From contig SVTP01000011.1 in NCBI GenBank assembly GCA_015063725.1, positions 1 through 54,803 on the forward strand: a DNA stretch of 54,803 nt. The letters are read 5' to 3'. Every line of letters starts with the position of its first letter. Position 1 is the first letter of the stretch. Position numbers and translations under genes: made by a program. This document shows, one piece after another, positions 10,852 to 19,120 of the stretch. The notes beneath the pieces were generated by a model that was not told the DNA's origin, made no database searches, and saw nothing but the letters and a program-made list of their open reading frames with translations. Origin of the DNA: Oscillospiraceae bacterium (GTDB lineage: Bacteria; Bacillota; Clostridia; Oscillospirales; CAG-272).

Positions 10852-10882
10852 GGCGTCCGACCGTAGGTCACAGTCGGACGCC
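10852..10882 (-). terminator. Hairpin between the lipoprotein gene and the GH2 gene
   Basis: A ten-pair stem (GGCGTCCGAC with GTCGGACGCC) with an 11-base loop, followed on the minus strand by GTTTTAG. It may be a leaky terminator or a processing hairpin reducing GH2 expression relative to the two upstream genes. No clear second promoter was found in 10781-10910. Confidence 0.55.
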
Positions 10883-10910
10883 GGGGAAGAGTCTCTGATG
10901 GAAATTTGAT

Positions 10911-12170
10911 TTATTGCGCGTAAGAGGTGAAGCGAACGCTTACTATAGCGTTTTCAATTACAACTTGAGCAGGGGAATCTTTCTTAGGTTCGGAAGCAAC
11001 GCCCTTGAACATATCGTTACCTTTCACCAGGTTTTTAACGATTTTAGCAACACTCACTGCAATGGTATCGTTGTCGGTAATAACAGTGCCCGCGATTCTT
11101 CCTGCATCGATAACGTTGATGGTGGTGTAGATCATTTCGCTAAGCTCAGATTCCTTAACGTTGGTGAGGTCAACAAGATATGCGTTTTGCTCGTAGTATG
11201 CTTGAAGCAGCTTAATATTCTTGATCGCTTTATCCTTTTCCTTAATCACCTTATCACTGTCACCCTCTTTGATGAGCAGGTCAGGATCGATCTCGGATAC
11301 AGGTCTGTTTTCCAAAACATATGCCTTGTAGTCTACGCTATCATTCAGGGTGAAGATCGGGATGGACTGAGTCTTGAGCTTGTTTGTGTTGTAATCCTTT
11401 TGTTGCAGAGAAAGGAGAACGCCAAAGGCAACGACATCGCTTTCGGTTATAATCATTTCAACCTTTTTGTCGATTGTGTTGGCTTGGATGCTTTCTGCAC
11501 TGTCGGGAACGAGTGTCTTAAGAGCATTCTGTGCGTCATAAAACTCAATAGAGGTGTTGATCTTCTTCTTTCCGGATTTTACTTGGTAGTCTTCTGTTGC
11601 AAGAAGTGCATTGGCTTTTTCCACTGCAGCAGTAGAGATAACCGCGGTACCGTAAGCGGTATAGCTGATCTTTCCATCCTCGTTTTTGTCCATATCATTA
11701 AAGTTTGCTTTGATGTAATCAGCGATCATGGTACCTTGAACGTCAGCGATGGTTGTGAGATCGGAAGTAACAAGCACGCATTTATCGTAGCTCTTAATAA
11801 TGTTGTTGTCAACCAGGCAGTTGAAGAAAATAACGGGAACATTCTTTTCTTTTGCTGCATTTACGATTTCCTGAGCAAACAGAGGGGAGACCAATTCTAC
11901 AACAAGAACAGCACAGCCCTTTTCAAGAGCTTCTTTTGCTTGTGTCAATTGCTTTTCAGCATCCAAATTTGCGCCATAATGTACGTAATCGATGTTTTCG
12001 ATGTACATTGCTCTTTCAACAGAGTTGATCAAACTATTGGGAACTTTTACTTCGCCGTCGCCACTCCAAAGAATGGAAACCTCAGCTTTATTGATTGCTC
12101 CACATCCCGAAAGGCAAATTACGGGGAGAATCAAGAGAGCAACAAGTAACAAAGATAATACTTTTTTCAT
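10911..12170 (-). CDS. Sugar-binding lipoprotein, galactose/glucose-binding-protein-like
   Basis: A 419-residue periplasmic-binding-protein type 1 lipoprotein. The signal peptide ends in LSGC with Cys23 as lipid anchor. The body has the layout of MglB-like galactose-binding proteins, including an EF-hand-like calcium loop DMDKNEDGKISY, and HYGANLDAEKQLTQ near the N-terminus. I chose the second ATG (12170) because GGAGG lies eight bases before it; the ATG at 12176 is only two bases from that site. The gene follows the GPH symporter by 15 bases. No ABC permease or ATPase is nearby, so it may deliver sugar to a distant system or sense it at the surface. Confidence 0.85.
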   Translation of the reverse strand: MKKVLSLLLVALLILPVICLSGCGAINKAEVSILWSGDGEVKVPNSLINSVERAMYIENIDYVHYGANLDAEKQLTQAKEALEKGCAVLVVELVSPLFAQEIVNAAKEKNVPVIFFNCLVDNNIIKSYDKCVLVTSDLTTIADVQGTMIADYIKANFNDMDKNEDGKISYTAYGTAVISTAAVEKANALLATEDYQVKSGKKKINTSIEFYDAQNALKTLVPDSAESIQANTIDKKVEMIITESDVVAFGVLLSLQQKDYNTNKLKTQSIPIFTLNDSVDYKAYVLENRPVSEIDPDLLIKEGDSDKVIKEKDKAIKNIKLLQAYYEQNAYLVDLTNVKESELSEMIYTTINVIDAGRIAGTVITDNDTIAVSVAKIVKNLVKGNDMFKGVASEPKKDSPAQVVIENAIVSVRFTSYAQ

Positions 12171-12185
12171 TTTCATTACCTCCTA

Positions 12186-13655
12186 TCAAGCGTTTGTTTC
12201 GTCGTTATTTGCGGCAATTGCGACGGGTTGAGCGTCTTCACTTTCGTGTCTGGCGTTCAGTTCACTTGTCATTTGTTCCAGTGTTTTCTTGTCAAGATTG
12301 TAAACAAGTGCGAGGCCTACAAATTGCATAACAGCAGCAAACAGATACAGAGCGGCAACGAGATAACGCATGTTCAGCGCTACGCTAAACAGCTGGTTGC
12401 CGGCGTTGATTTCGGAGTAACCGAGTGCAACCATAATAACGAGTGCCATAGAGGGACCAATACCTTGAGCGAGCTTACGGAAGAAGGAGTGCAGGGAATA
12501 TACAGTGCCTTCCTCACGAGCGCCGAACTTCCATTCGTTATAGTCGATAGCATCGCCCATCATAGACCAAGAAACGGTGCTGTAAATGCCCATACCGAGA
12601 GAGTTGAGGAGTTGGCAGAGGATGTAAATAACAAGGCCCTTGCCGTCAGGAGTGATGGGAGCGAGCAGCATAACGGTGCAGGCTGCAACCGAGCAAACAG
12701 AACCAAGAACGGAAAGCTCTTTTTTGCCGTATTTTACAACGAGCTTACGCGCCAGGGGAGTAAATGCTACAATCGGAATCATTGCAAACATGGTAACGAT
12801 ACCCGAAATGCCAACATTTTTGAAGTAGGATTGGAACATAACGGTAACAGCAGTAGATGCTGCTTGCATACCGATGAACATACCCATAGCTGCGATGGTT
12901 GCACCAACAGCGGGGCGGTTTTTCAAGAAGTTGCCCATTGCTTTGAGTACGTTGAACTTTTGGGATTCTTCGCTGAGTGTTACATTTTCCTCTACGCGGA
13001 TAACTGTGTTGCGAATCATAAATTGGAATGCAAAGAATCCGGCAACACCCATAATAAGAGCGGCAATGAAAACGCGATCACCCAAAATGTTGTTGTTATC
13101 ATCATAGATGATCATGGGGAGAATGACCATAGGGACCATATTACCTATCATAGATCCAACAGAACGCCAAGCCGAAAGAGAAGCTCTGTCTGCGGGTTCG
13201 TTGGAGATCAAGGAAAGCAGGGAACCGTAGGGAACGTTTGCAATGGTGTAAAATGCATCCCAAAGAATGTAACCGGATACAAATACGATTGCTTTTACAA
13301 CGGGTTGAGAATTCTTTACCCAAGGGATAAAGCACAAAGCGCCTGCTACGAGAAGTCCAATGGAGCCAAGCCAAATGTAAGCGAGGAATTTGCCTCTTTT
13401 GTAGGACTTACGTTTGTCGTTGTCGATGATAGAACCAATCAGCGGGTCATTGATTGCATCCCAAATTTGAACAAGGATAAGAAGTCCTGCATAGAGCATG
13501 GAGTCCATTCGCATAAACTGCGTCCAGAAAATGGCCATGGTACCCTTCAGTGCAAAACTCATGTTACAGCCAAAGTCTCCGGCTGCATACGCGATGCTGT
13601 CTCTGATGCCAAACTTGCGCTTGCCGTTGGCATCAAGCAAAGGTTCTTTTTTCAT
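12186..13655 (-). CDS. GPH-family glycoside/hexuronide:cation symporter
   Basis: A 489-residue MFS transporter of the MelB/UidB-like GPH family with twelve predicted membrane segments. The N-terminal YAAGDFGCNMSFAL and the DAINDPLIGSIIDN loop are diagnostic of this group. It probably imports a galactoside, glucuronide or similar glycoside for the GH2 enzyme two genes downstream. It is the first gene of the minus-strand cluster divergent from an AraC regulator and has an AGGA ribosome site before the ATG. Substrate is inferred from neighbours only. Confidence 0.93.
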   Translation of the reverse strand: MKKEPLLDANGKRKFGIRDSIAYAAGDFGCNMSFALKGTMAIFWTQFMRMDSMLYAGLLILVQIWDAINDPLIGSIIDNDKRKSYKRGKFLAYIWLGSIGLLVAGALCFIPWVKNSQPVVKAIVFVSGYILWDAFYTIANVPYGSLLSLISNEPADRASLSAWRSVGSMIGNMVPMVILPMIIYDDNNNILGDRVFIAALIMGVAGFFAFQFMIRNTVIRVEENVTLSEESQKFNVLKAMGNFLKNRPAVGATIAAMGMFIGMQAASTAVTVMFQSYFKNVGISGIVTMFAMIPIVAFTPLARKLVVKYGKKELSVLGSVCSVAACTVMLLAPITPDGKGLVIYILCQLLNSLGMGIYSTVSWSMMGDAIDYNEWKFGAREEGTVYSLHSFFRKLAQGIGPSMALVIMVALGYSEINAGNQLFSVALNMRYLVAALYLFAAVMQFVGLALVYNLDKKTLEQMTSELNARHESEDAQPVAIAANNDETNA

Positions 13656-13699
13656 TGTTGTTTTCCTCTTTTCTAATTTTTTTTGGGGAAGACTATTGG

Positions 13700-13729
13700 G
13701 AATTAAGGACTAAGCATCGACCTTAATTC
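13700..13729. promoter_or_regulatory. Inverted repeat in the GPH operon leader
   Basis: Perfect nine-base arms GAATTAAGG and CCTTAATTC separated by 12 bases, just downstream of the predicted start of the minus-strand transcript. It could be an operator or a 5' hairpin. Confidence 0.5.
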
Positions 13730-13740
13730 TAACCTATTCT

Positions 13741-13769
13741 ATTATAAAACTTTTCTCTTTTTTATGTGA
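13741..13769 (-). promoter_or_regulatory. GPH operon promoter with weak -35
   Basis: Minus-strand TATAAT (13741-13746) with TCACAT at the -35 position 17 bases away. A good -10 with a poor -35 is typical of activator-dependent promoters and fits control by the divergent AraC protein. Confidence 0.55.
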
Positions 13770-13821
13770 GTATAATTTTCATCTAATTTTGTATTATTTT
13801 AATCTTTTTGTGCAAAAATCA

Positions 13822-13850
13822 TTGTAATTATAAAATAAATATGTTATAAT
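13822..13850 (+). promoter_or_regulatory. Promoter of the AraC-family gene
   Basis: TTGTAA (13822-13827), 17 bases, TATAAT (13845-13850), 57 bases before the start codon. Confidence 0.75.
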
Positions 13851-13906
13851 TAAGAAAAATGACGAAAATTTGGCACCTGTCAGGGCGTCAAAAGGGGGAA
13901 ATCTTT

Positions 13907-15127
13907 ATGCCATACGAGCAAGAACTTGCACTGTTGCACGATATTTTCCAAAAGAGCCATGTCAATCTGACGTGTCTTCCCAAAGAGAAATTCTCATCTC
14001 TTGCTACCTCAGGTCTTCTTTCGGTTGAGGAAATGATATGGGCAGAAGGAGAGAAAAACAGCATTTTCTCACATCCTTTGGCGCCTCATACGATGTACAA
14101 GCAAACCGACGTTTACCGCCGCGCGTGGCTCTATTTGCTTTTGCCCCATCAAGGAGAAGCAACCGTGCTGCTTGTCGGGCCCTATCTTGCCGCTCCTATC
14201 TCCGAGGAAGTCCTTTTGGAGATGAATGAAAAAAACGGTTTTTCCCCACAAATGCAGCGTACATTGCGCGAATATTACATGTCCTTGCCTGTTTTGCGGG
14301 ATACCAATCTTTTGTTTGTTGTGCTGGAAACCTTTTGCGAGCGCATCTGGCACCGCCCATCCTTTGCGGTGGTCGATATCAACCGCGAGCATCAGATCCC
14401 CGTTTCCCTTTTGCATGAAGCGCCGCGCACCGACAGCTTTGACGATCACCTTGTCAACATGAAGGTGTTAGAGCAACGCTATGCGTTTGAAAACGAAATG
14501 ATCCAAGCCGTCTCACTCGGGCAGATCCATAAAGAAAAGCAATTGCTGTCCGCGTTTGAAGCGATGCCATTTGAAATGCGAAGCTCCTCGCTTCTGCGCA
14601 ACGCCAAGAATTATAGCATTATTATGAATACGCTTTTGCGAAAAGCTGCAGAGAGCGGTGGTGTGCATCCCGTTTATCTTGACCGCGTATCCTCGGATTT
14701 TGCTCACAAGATCGAGGATCTCTCGGTGCTTTCCGCTTGTCCTACACTAATGCGGGAGATGTTTGTTGTCTACTGCCGCTTGGTGCGCAAGCACTCTATC
14801 AGGAAGTATTCGCCAACGGTGCAAAAGGCGGTTCTTTTGATCGACTCTGACCTCTCTGCGCCGCTCTCTCTTGCCAACATTGCCGCCGCGCAAGGGGTGA
14901 GCGAGGGGTATCTTGCCACTGTTTTCAAACGGGAAACGGGAAAGACCGTTTCGGAATACGTGCGCGAAAAACGAATGAAGCACGCGGCGCGTCTGCTTAC
15001 CACCACGCGCCTGCAGGTGCAAACAATCGCGCTTCACTGCGGTATTATGGACGTGCAGTATTTTTCCAAGCTTTTCAAAAGGCACACCGGCAAAACGCCA
15101 AAGGAATACCGAGAAACGGTGGAATAA
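13907..15127 (+). CDS. AraC-family transcriptional regulator
   Basis: A 406-residue regulator. The C-terminal ~100 residues form the paired helix-turn-helix AraC domain (LSLANIAAAQGVSEGYLATVFKRETGKTVSEYV and the second HTH ending YFSKLFKRHTGKTPKEYRE). The long N-terminal part (about 1-290) is an uncharacterised sensor domain without a recognisable cupin signature. The start at 13907 is preceded by AAAGGGGG; an in-frame ATG at 13859 has no such site. It is divergent from the GPH-lipoprotein-GH2 cluster and is the obvious candidate activator of it, probably responding to the imported sugar. Confidence 0.93.
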   Translation: MPYEQELALLHDIFQKSHVNLTCLPKEKFSSLATSGLLSVEEMIWAEGEKNSIFSHPLAPHTMYKQTDVYRRAWLYLLLPHQGEATVLLVGPYLAAPISEEVLLEMNEKNGFSPQMQRTLREYYMSLPVLRDTNLLFVVLETFCERIWHRPSFAVVDINREHQIPVSLLHEAPRTDSFDDHLVNMKVLEQRYAFENEMIQAVSLGQIHKEKQLLSAFEAMPFEMRSSSLLRNAKNYSIIMNTLLRKAAESGGVHPVYLDRVSSDFAHKIEDLSVLSACPTLMREMFVVYCRLVRKHSIRKYSPTVQKAVLLIDSDLSAPLSLANIAAAQGVSEGYLATVFKRETGKTVSEYVREKRMKHAARLLTTTRLQVQTIALHCGIMDVQYFSKLFKRHTGKTPKEYRETVE

Positions 15128-15146
15128 TGCATAACGTATCACAAAA

Positions 15147-15172
15147 GCGCACCTGCTTGGGAGCAGGTGCGC
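15147..15172. terminator. Convergent terminator hairpin
   Basis: Eleven-pair stem GCGCACCTGCT/AGCAGGTGCGC with a four-base loop between the AraC gene and the OB-fold lipoprotein gene. T-rich sequence follows on both sides. Confidence 0.8.
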
Positions 15173-15196
15173 CAATTTTGTTTGATTTGATCAAAA

Positions 15197-18121
15197 TCAG
15201 TTTGTGGTAAAGTTGAGTTGATTCAAAATCTTGGTACCGTCAGCCAGACGGATAGCAATTGCACAACCGGTCCACCAGGTCTTGCCGTTCCAGTTGCAAA
15301 TCGCGATCTCGAGAGTGACCTCTTGACCTACGTAATCCTGAAGGAACGCATATTGACCGGAGCCGCTGGAGTAGAAGCTGATTTTATTGCCTTGAGCATC
15401 GGTGATAGCGGGTTGACCGTAGCCGCCGGGGAAGGACAGGGTGCCGGTAAGAACGTAAACCTCGGTGGTGTGGTCGTCGGTAATGGGATACTGATTGATT
15501 TCTCCGATGGTCTTGTCAGTAATAAACTTTTCCGTAGAGTACTCGTGGTTACCCTTGAAGTTTACGTCAATGGTAGCATCCTCAATGCAGGTTTGACCGT
15601 AGTAGTTGGTAGCCGCGTCATCCTTCTTTTGAATTTCGCGCTTACCGGTGAGGATAACCTCGTTGCCGATGGAAAGACCTTCAAACAGTGCCTTATCCAA
15701 AAGCTTTACAGCAATTACGCTGCCGTCCTCACCAAAGAGGTAGAAGCCGGTTTGGTTAACAAGAGAAGGACCAACGATACCCTTAACAGTGACGATCTCT
15801 TCATCCTGTGCATTGATAGCCTCGCCAACGGTGATAAATTCAATCTTGGGAGGTTCTGCGTTCTCAACAGGAATGGTTACGGTAGCGGTCTTATCGCCAT
15901 ACGTTGCGGTAATGGTTACGTTGGCTGTGCCACGGGTTGTGCCGCAGTGCATAATGATCTTGCCGTCAACGTTTTCAAAGTAAACGACGGAGAGGTTATC
16001 GGAGAAGTAGGAGAGAAGCACGTTTTCAAAGCCGAGAAGCGCAGAGGAGACAGAGGTCAAAAGCTCCTGTGCGGGGTCTGCGGTGTACTTGGATTCAAAC
16101 TGTCCCAGTGCATGGTAGTCGATTGCGTATTGAGGAGCGTTATTCACATCAAAGCGAAAGCCCTCGTCAACAACCTTGAGCACCTTAAAACGCCAGTTGC
16201 ATCCGGTTGCGGTGCTCTTTGCGTTGATTACAGAGAGGTAAACGGTGCAGATTTTGCCGTCAAATTCCTTGAGCCAATCAAGGTCATTGCCGTTGCATTG
16301 GGTGTAAACATAAGAACCTGTGGTGCCGTCAAGGTCATCGATGTAGTAGTTGATAAAGCCCTGACCGACAGATTCCTTTACCAGAGCGGTTACCTTGTAG
16401 ATGGTGGTAGTGATGTCGGTAGTAAAGGGAGTTTCCAGAATATCCTTAACGGTGCTTTCGGGTACCCAGGAGTAATCGGGTTGAGAAGTAAATTCATCGT
16501 TTTGGAGCACCCAAGCATCTGCCAATTGGTTGCAGCCCTTGTAACCAAACTTGTTTGCATTTGCAACCTCGGAGTCAAGAATCCACCAGGTCTTTTCTGC
16601 AAGAATGGTAACGGTATTGCCAACTTCAACAGAAGCTGCAAGGTCGGAGTCGAATACGTAAATGGAGTTGGTTCCGTCAACGAGGTAGATACCGTTGGGA
16701 ACAAAACCGGAAGCATAGGTGATTTGCGCAACAACACCGGTAACCTTAACAAGTGCTCCCTCATTTGCATTGCGGGCATCATCAATGCTCATTTCGGTGT
16801 AGGCACTGTCGTCAATAACGACTTTTTTGAACTTAATTACTCTTGCGTTTTCAACCTCAAGGTTGCCCTCGTAATTTTGCAGGGTGCAGGAGAGCAGAAC
16901 GAGGTCACCCTTGGCAGGTCTGTTCTTCATATCTGCATAACCGATCTTGCCGTCCTCGCTGTAGGTGCCGTAAACCGAGATGGAGCCGGTTTCGTCTTCA
17001 ATGTACATAGCACCGTACTTTGCATTGGTAACGGTAGAAACGGTAGCAAGAATGTAGTATCTGGGGGTAATACCGCCCTCGGCAAGCTTTGCAATTTCAA
17101 GAGCCTGCTCAATGGTGATCACGTTGTAGCCCTCTGCAAGTCCTGTGCCGGGCTTGGGTTCAATGTCGATAGAAGGGGCAAGTGTGCCTTCCTTATACGC
17201 CAAAAGATCGGGTTTTTCAAACTCAATGGTGCCTTTGTAGTTCTTGATCTTACCTTTTACAGCGATGTAGTCGCCAAGACCGATCTTGTCGGCATCCTTT
17301 TTGATCTGATAGCAGTAGATGGGGTAATCCTCGTAGCCCTCTACAACAAAGGTGACGGAAATATCACCGTATTGGCTGTTGTATTCGCCAACCTCAATGA
17401 TCTGACCCTTGAGTGTCCAGGAGCCTTCCATAGTAGCACCGGTTGCCAGTGCATAGGCTTGGGGAATGACAACTGCAGGATCATCACATTCGATCTCGTC
17501 ATATCCGGCAGAAGGAGGAGCGGGAGGGAGCTCGCCTTTTTCGTATGCGAGCATCACAGGTCTTTCAAATTCAATGGTGCCTTTGTAGTTTTTAATGGTA
17601 CCTTGAACGGCAATGTAGTCGCCAACATCAATTTTGTCGGCATCATTTTTGATCTGATAGCAGAAGAGAGGGAAGTCCTCATAGCCTTCTACTACGATAG
17701 TAACGGAGATGTCACCGTATTGGGCGTTGTAGCCCTGAGACGCGATGATCTGGCCCTTGAGCGTCCAGGTGCCTTCCATGATCTCGTCGGATGCCAGAGC
17801 AAAAGCTTGAGGAATGACAATTGCGGGATTGCTGAACTCGATGTCATCAAATACAGAGGGGACGGGAGGCTCGGGAATGATAGGCTCGGGTGTGGTATCC
17901 TCGGGGGGAGTAGTTGCTTCCGGAGTCGTTTCCTCAGGAGTTGTTCCCTCAGGAGTTGTTTCTTCGGGAGTGGAGGTTACGTCCTCGGCGGTGGTTGTCT
18001 CTTCAGTGGTGTTGGAAGTGCCATTGATGATAGAGGATATGTCGCAACCCGTTGCAAAGAGCGTGGTTGCAAGCATCAAAAGCGCCAACAGCAAAGAGAG
18101 AAGTCTTTTGTTGTGTCTCAT
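15197..18121 (-). CDS. Large surface lipoprotein with tandem OB-fold-like domains
   Basis: A 974-residue exported lipoprotein of unknown function. The signal peptide ends LFATGC (lipid Cys26), followed by a Thr/Pro/Glu linker of TTPEE-type repeats (about 38-90). Two near-duplicate ~100-residue domains follow (about 92-194 and 208-310), each with WTLKGQII, YCYQIKxDADKI, GDYIAV and IKNYKGTIEFE segments. These look like the nucleic-acid-binding OB folds seen in surface nucleases, and further OB-like modules fill the rest. No nuclease active site was recognised. The ATG at 18121 is chosen because AGGAG lies nine bases upstream; the ATG at 18130 overlaps that site. No operon partner. Confidence 0.75.
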   Translation of the reverse strand: MRHNKRLLSLLLALLMLATTLFATGCDISSIINGTSNTTEETTTAEDVTSTPEETTPEGTTPEETTPEATTPPEDTTPEPIIPEPPVPSVFDDIEFSNPAIVIPQAFALASDEIMEGTWTLKGQIIASQGYNAQYGDISVTIVVEGYEDFPLFCYQIKNDADKIDVGDYIAVQGTIKNYKGTIEFERPVMLAYEKGELPPAPPSAGYDEIECDDPAVVIPQAYALATGATMEGSWTLKGQIIEVGEYNSQYGDISVTFVVEGYEDYPIYCYQIKKDADKIGLGDYIAVKGKIKNYKGTIEFEKPDLLAYKEGTLAPSIDIEPKPGTGLAEGYNVITIEQALEIAKLAEGGITPRYYILATVSTVTNAKYGAMYIEDETGSISVYGTYSEDGKIGYADMKNRPAKGDLVLLSCTLQNYEGNLEVENARVIKFKKVVIDDSAYTEMSIDDARNANEGALVKVTGVVAQITYASGFVPNGIYLVDGTNSIYVFDSDLAASVEVGNTVTILAEKTWWILDSEVANANKFGYKGCNQLADAWVLQNDEFTSQPDYSWVPESTVKDILETPFTTDITTTIYKVTALVKESVGQGFINYYIDDLDGTTGSYVYTQCNGNDLDWLKEFDGKICTVYLSVINAKSTATGCNWRFKVLKVVDEGFRFDVNNAPQYAIDYHALGQFESKYTADPAQELLTSVSSALLGFENVLLSYFSDNLSVVYFENVDGKIIMHCGTTRGTANVTITATYGDKTATVTIPVENAEPPKIEFITVGEAINAQDEEIVTVKGIVGPSLVNQTGFYLFGEDGSVIAVKLLDKALFEGLSIGNEVILTGKREIQKKDDAATNYYGQTCIEDATIDVNFKGNHEYSTEKFITDKTIGEINQYPITDDHTTEVYVLTGTLSFPGGYGQPAITDAQGNKISFYSSGSGQYAFLQDYVGQEVTLEIAICNWNGKTWWTGCAIAIRLADGTKILNQLNFTTN

Positions 18122-18238
18122 GGTGTGCATCTCCTTTTTTAAAATTTTGCAAAGACATATTTATTATAATATACCGCGCGCGCGATGTCAAGTGGAGAGT
18201 GCAAAAAATGTAGAAAAAAGAAAAGTTTGGAAAAAAAT

Positions 18239-18252
18239 GAGATTTGAACTCT
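18239..18252 (-). repeat. tRNA-Ser T-arm fragment
   Basis: Fourteen bases identical to the T-arm of the tRNA-Ser at 18596-18687, same strand, followed on the minus strand by ATTTTTTT. Several small hairpins lie between it and 18345 (18264-18280, 18300-18318). No gene is seen in 18122-18345. Confidence 0.5.
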
Positions 18253-18345
18253 ACTCCTTGAGAGCCACAACGCTTGTGGCGTTTGGCGCTTCGCGCTATG
18301 TTGCGACTATGTCGCAACGCTCGCGGAGCAACAGATAAACGCTTT

Positions 18346-18404
18346 CCTTCTCCGGCAACGCAAAAAAGGCACCCAAATGGGTGCCTTTGCGTTGGCGGAG
18401 AAGG
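18346..18404. repeat. Long palindrome spanning a tRNA-Ser 3'-end copy
   Basis: CCTTCTCCG-G-CAACGC and the arm beyond the loop mirror each other with one mismatch and a three-base length difference, giving arms of about 26 bases. Its centre is a terminator hairpin (GGCACCC/GGGTGCC) and its right arm is the 3' end of a tRNA-Ser copy. Confidence 0.7.
18362..18388 (-). terminator. Terminator after the partial tRNA-Ser copy
   Basis: AAAGGCACCC/GGGTGCCTTT stem with AAAT loop and, on the minus strand, a T-run. It mirrors the arrangement after the intact tRNA-Ser. Confidence 0.75.
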
Positions 18405-18420
18405 AGAGATTTACGAACTC
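18392..18420 (-). pseudogene. Partial tRNA-Ser copy (3' acceptor and T-arm only)
   Basis: The acceptor strand, discriminator and CCA plus half of the T-arm match the intact tRNA-Ser at 18596 over 21 identical bases, then the match breaks by a two-base insertion. The 5' half is absent. Downstream on the minus strand is a terminator, as after the intact gene. Either a decayed tandem tRNA gene or an attachment-site-like duplicate. The stretch 18421-18553 holds only scattered inverted repeats (GCAATCGCA at 18443 and its complement at 18522). Confidence 0.6.
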
Positions 18421-18553
18421 AACTTCGCGCTACGCGCTCGTCTGCAATCGCATCGAAAAAACCACACCCTCTAAAGCAAAAAGTATCGGTGCTTCACAGT
18501 TCCTACTGTAATGCGATAGTGCGATTGCATTCGTGTAAATCCACCAACGTCAC

Positions 18554-18591
18554 CAAAAAACAAAGGCATCACCGTGTGGTGATGCCTTTGT
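18554..18591 (-). terminator. tRNA-Ser terminator
   Basis: Stem ACAAAGGCATCACC / GGTGATGCCTTTGT with a four-base loop and a T-run on the minus strand. Confidence 0.85.
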
Positions 18592-18595
18592 TTTT

Positions 18596-18687
18596 TGGCG
18601 GAGAAGGAGAGATTTGAACTCTCGCGCCGGGATAACCGGCCTACACCCTTAGCAGGGGCGCCTCTTCGGCCTCTTGAGTACTTCTCC
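18596..18687 (-). tRNA. tRNA-Ser(GCT)
   Basis: Class II tRNA read on the minus strand. Acceptor stem GGAGAAG/CTTCTCC with G discriminator and encoded CCA (18596-18598), anticodon loop CTGCTAA giving GCT, a long variable arm (GGCCGG...CCGGC) and T-loop GTTCAAAT. It decodes AGC/AGU serine codons. 18690-18987 upstream holds no gene that I can support. Confidence 0.97.
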
Positions 18688-18987
18688 GTGTACTCATTGC
18701 AAGCTGCCGTTTGCAGTCGCTTGCAACAACGCTTATTATACACTATTTTTATCCTTTTGTCAACCCCCTTTTTATCTTTTTTTCATCTTTTTTATTTTTG
18801 CAAACCTCTTGATATGCGCGTGGCAATTATATATCATATACGATATCCCTTGTTTATGTACTTGTTAAAGTTCTTCCATCGGTGTTTTCAAAGGGCATTA
18901 TGCGCTAGGTCATACATTTTTTTGCAAATGACAAATACCTGCTATTTCCGCCCACAACAAAATGGGCCAAGGCATACCATTCCGAAA

Positions 18988-19018
18988 TAGTTACATTATA
19001 CCGTATTTTAGTTACATT
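18988..19018 (+). promoter_or_regulatory. Direct repeat before the corrinoid operon promoter
   Basis: TAGTTACATT occurs at 18988-18997 and 19009-19018, a 21-base period (two helical turns), ending six bases before the -35. This is the geometry of AraC-type activator half-sites. Confidence 0.55.
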
Positions 19019-19024
19019 TTGCGG

Positions 19025-19053
19025 TTGCTTTTCGAAAAAATATATGTTATAAT
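19025..19053 (+). promoter_or_regulatory. Promoter of the corrinoid/UroD operon
   Basis: TTGCTT (19025-19030), 17 bases, TATAAT (19048-19053) with an extended TG. The weak -35 suits activator dependence. Confidence 0.7.
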
Positions 19054-19120
19054 GATTTAACCGTTTATACAAGGGCAAAAAAGCCCTGCTCACACAATTT
19101 GATCAAAAAGGAGAAAAACG

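Noticed and set aside
15218-18142. A 974-codon plus-strand frame opposite the OB-fold lipoprotein
   Set aside because: Antisense shadow without start signal; the minus-strand protein has a signal peptide, lipobox and repeated domains.
18421-18548. A second full tRNA gene between the tRNA-Ser copies
   Set aside because: No cloverleaf could be drawn; only scattered inverted repeats are present.
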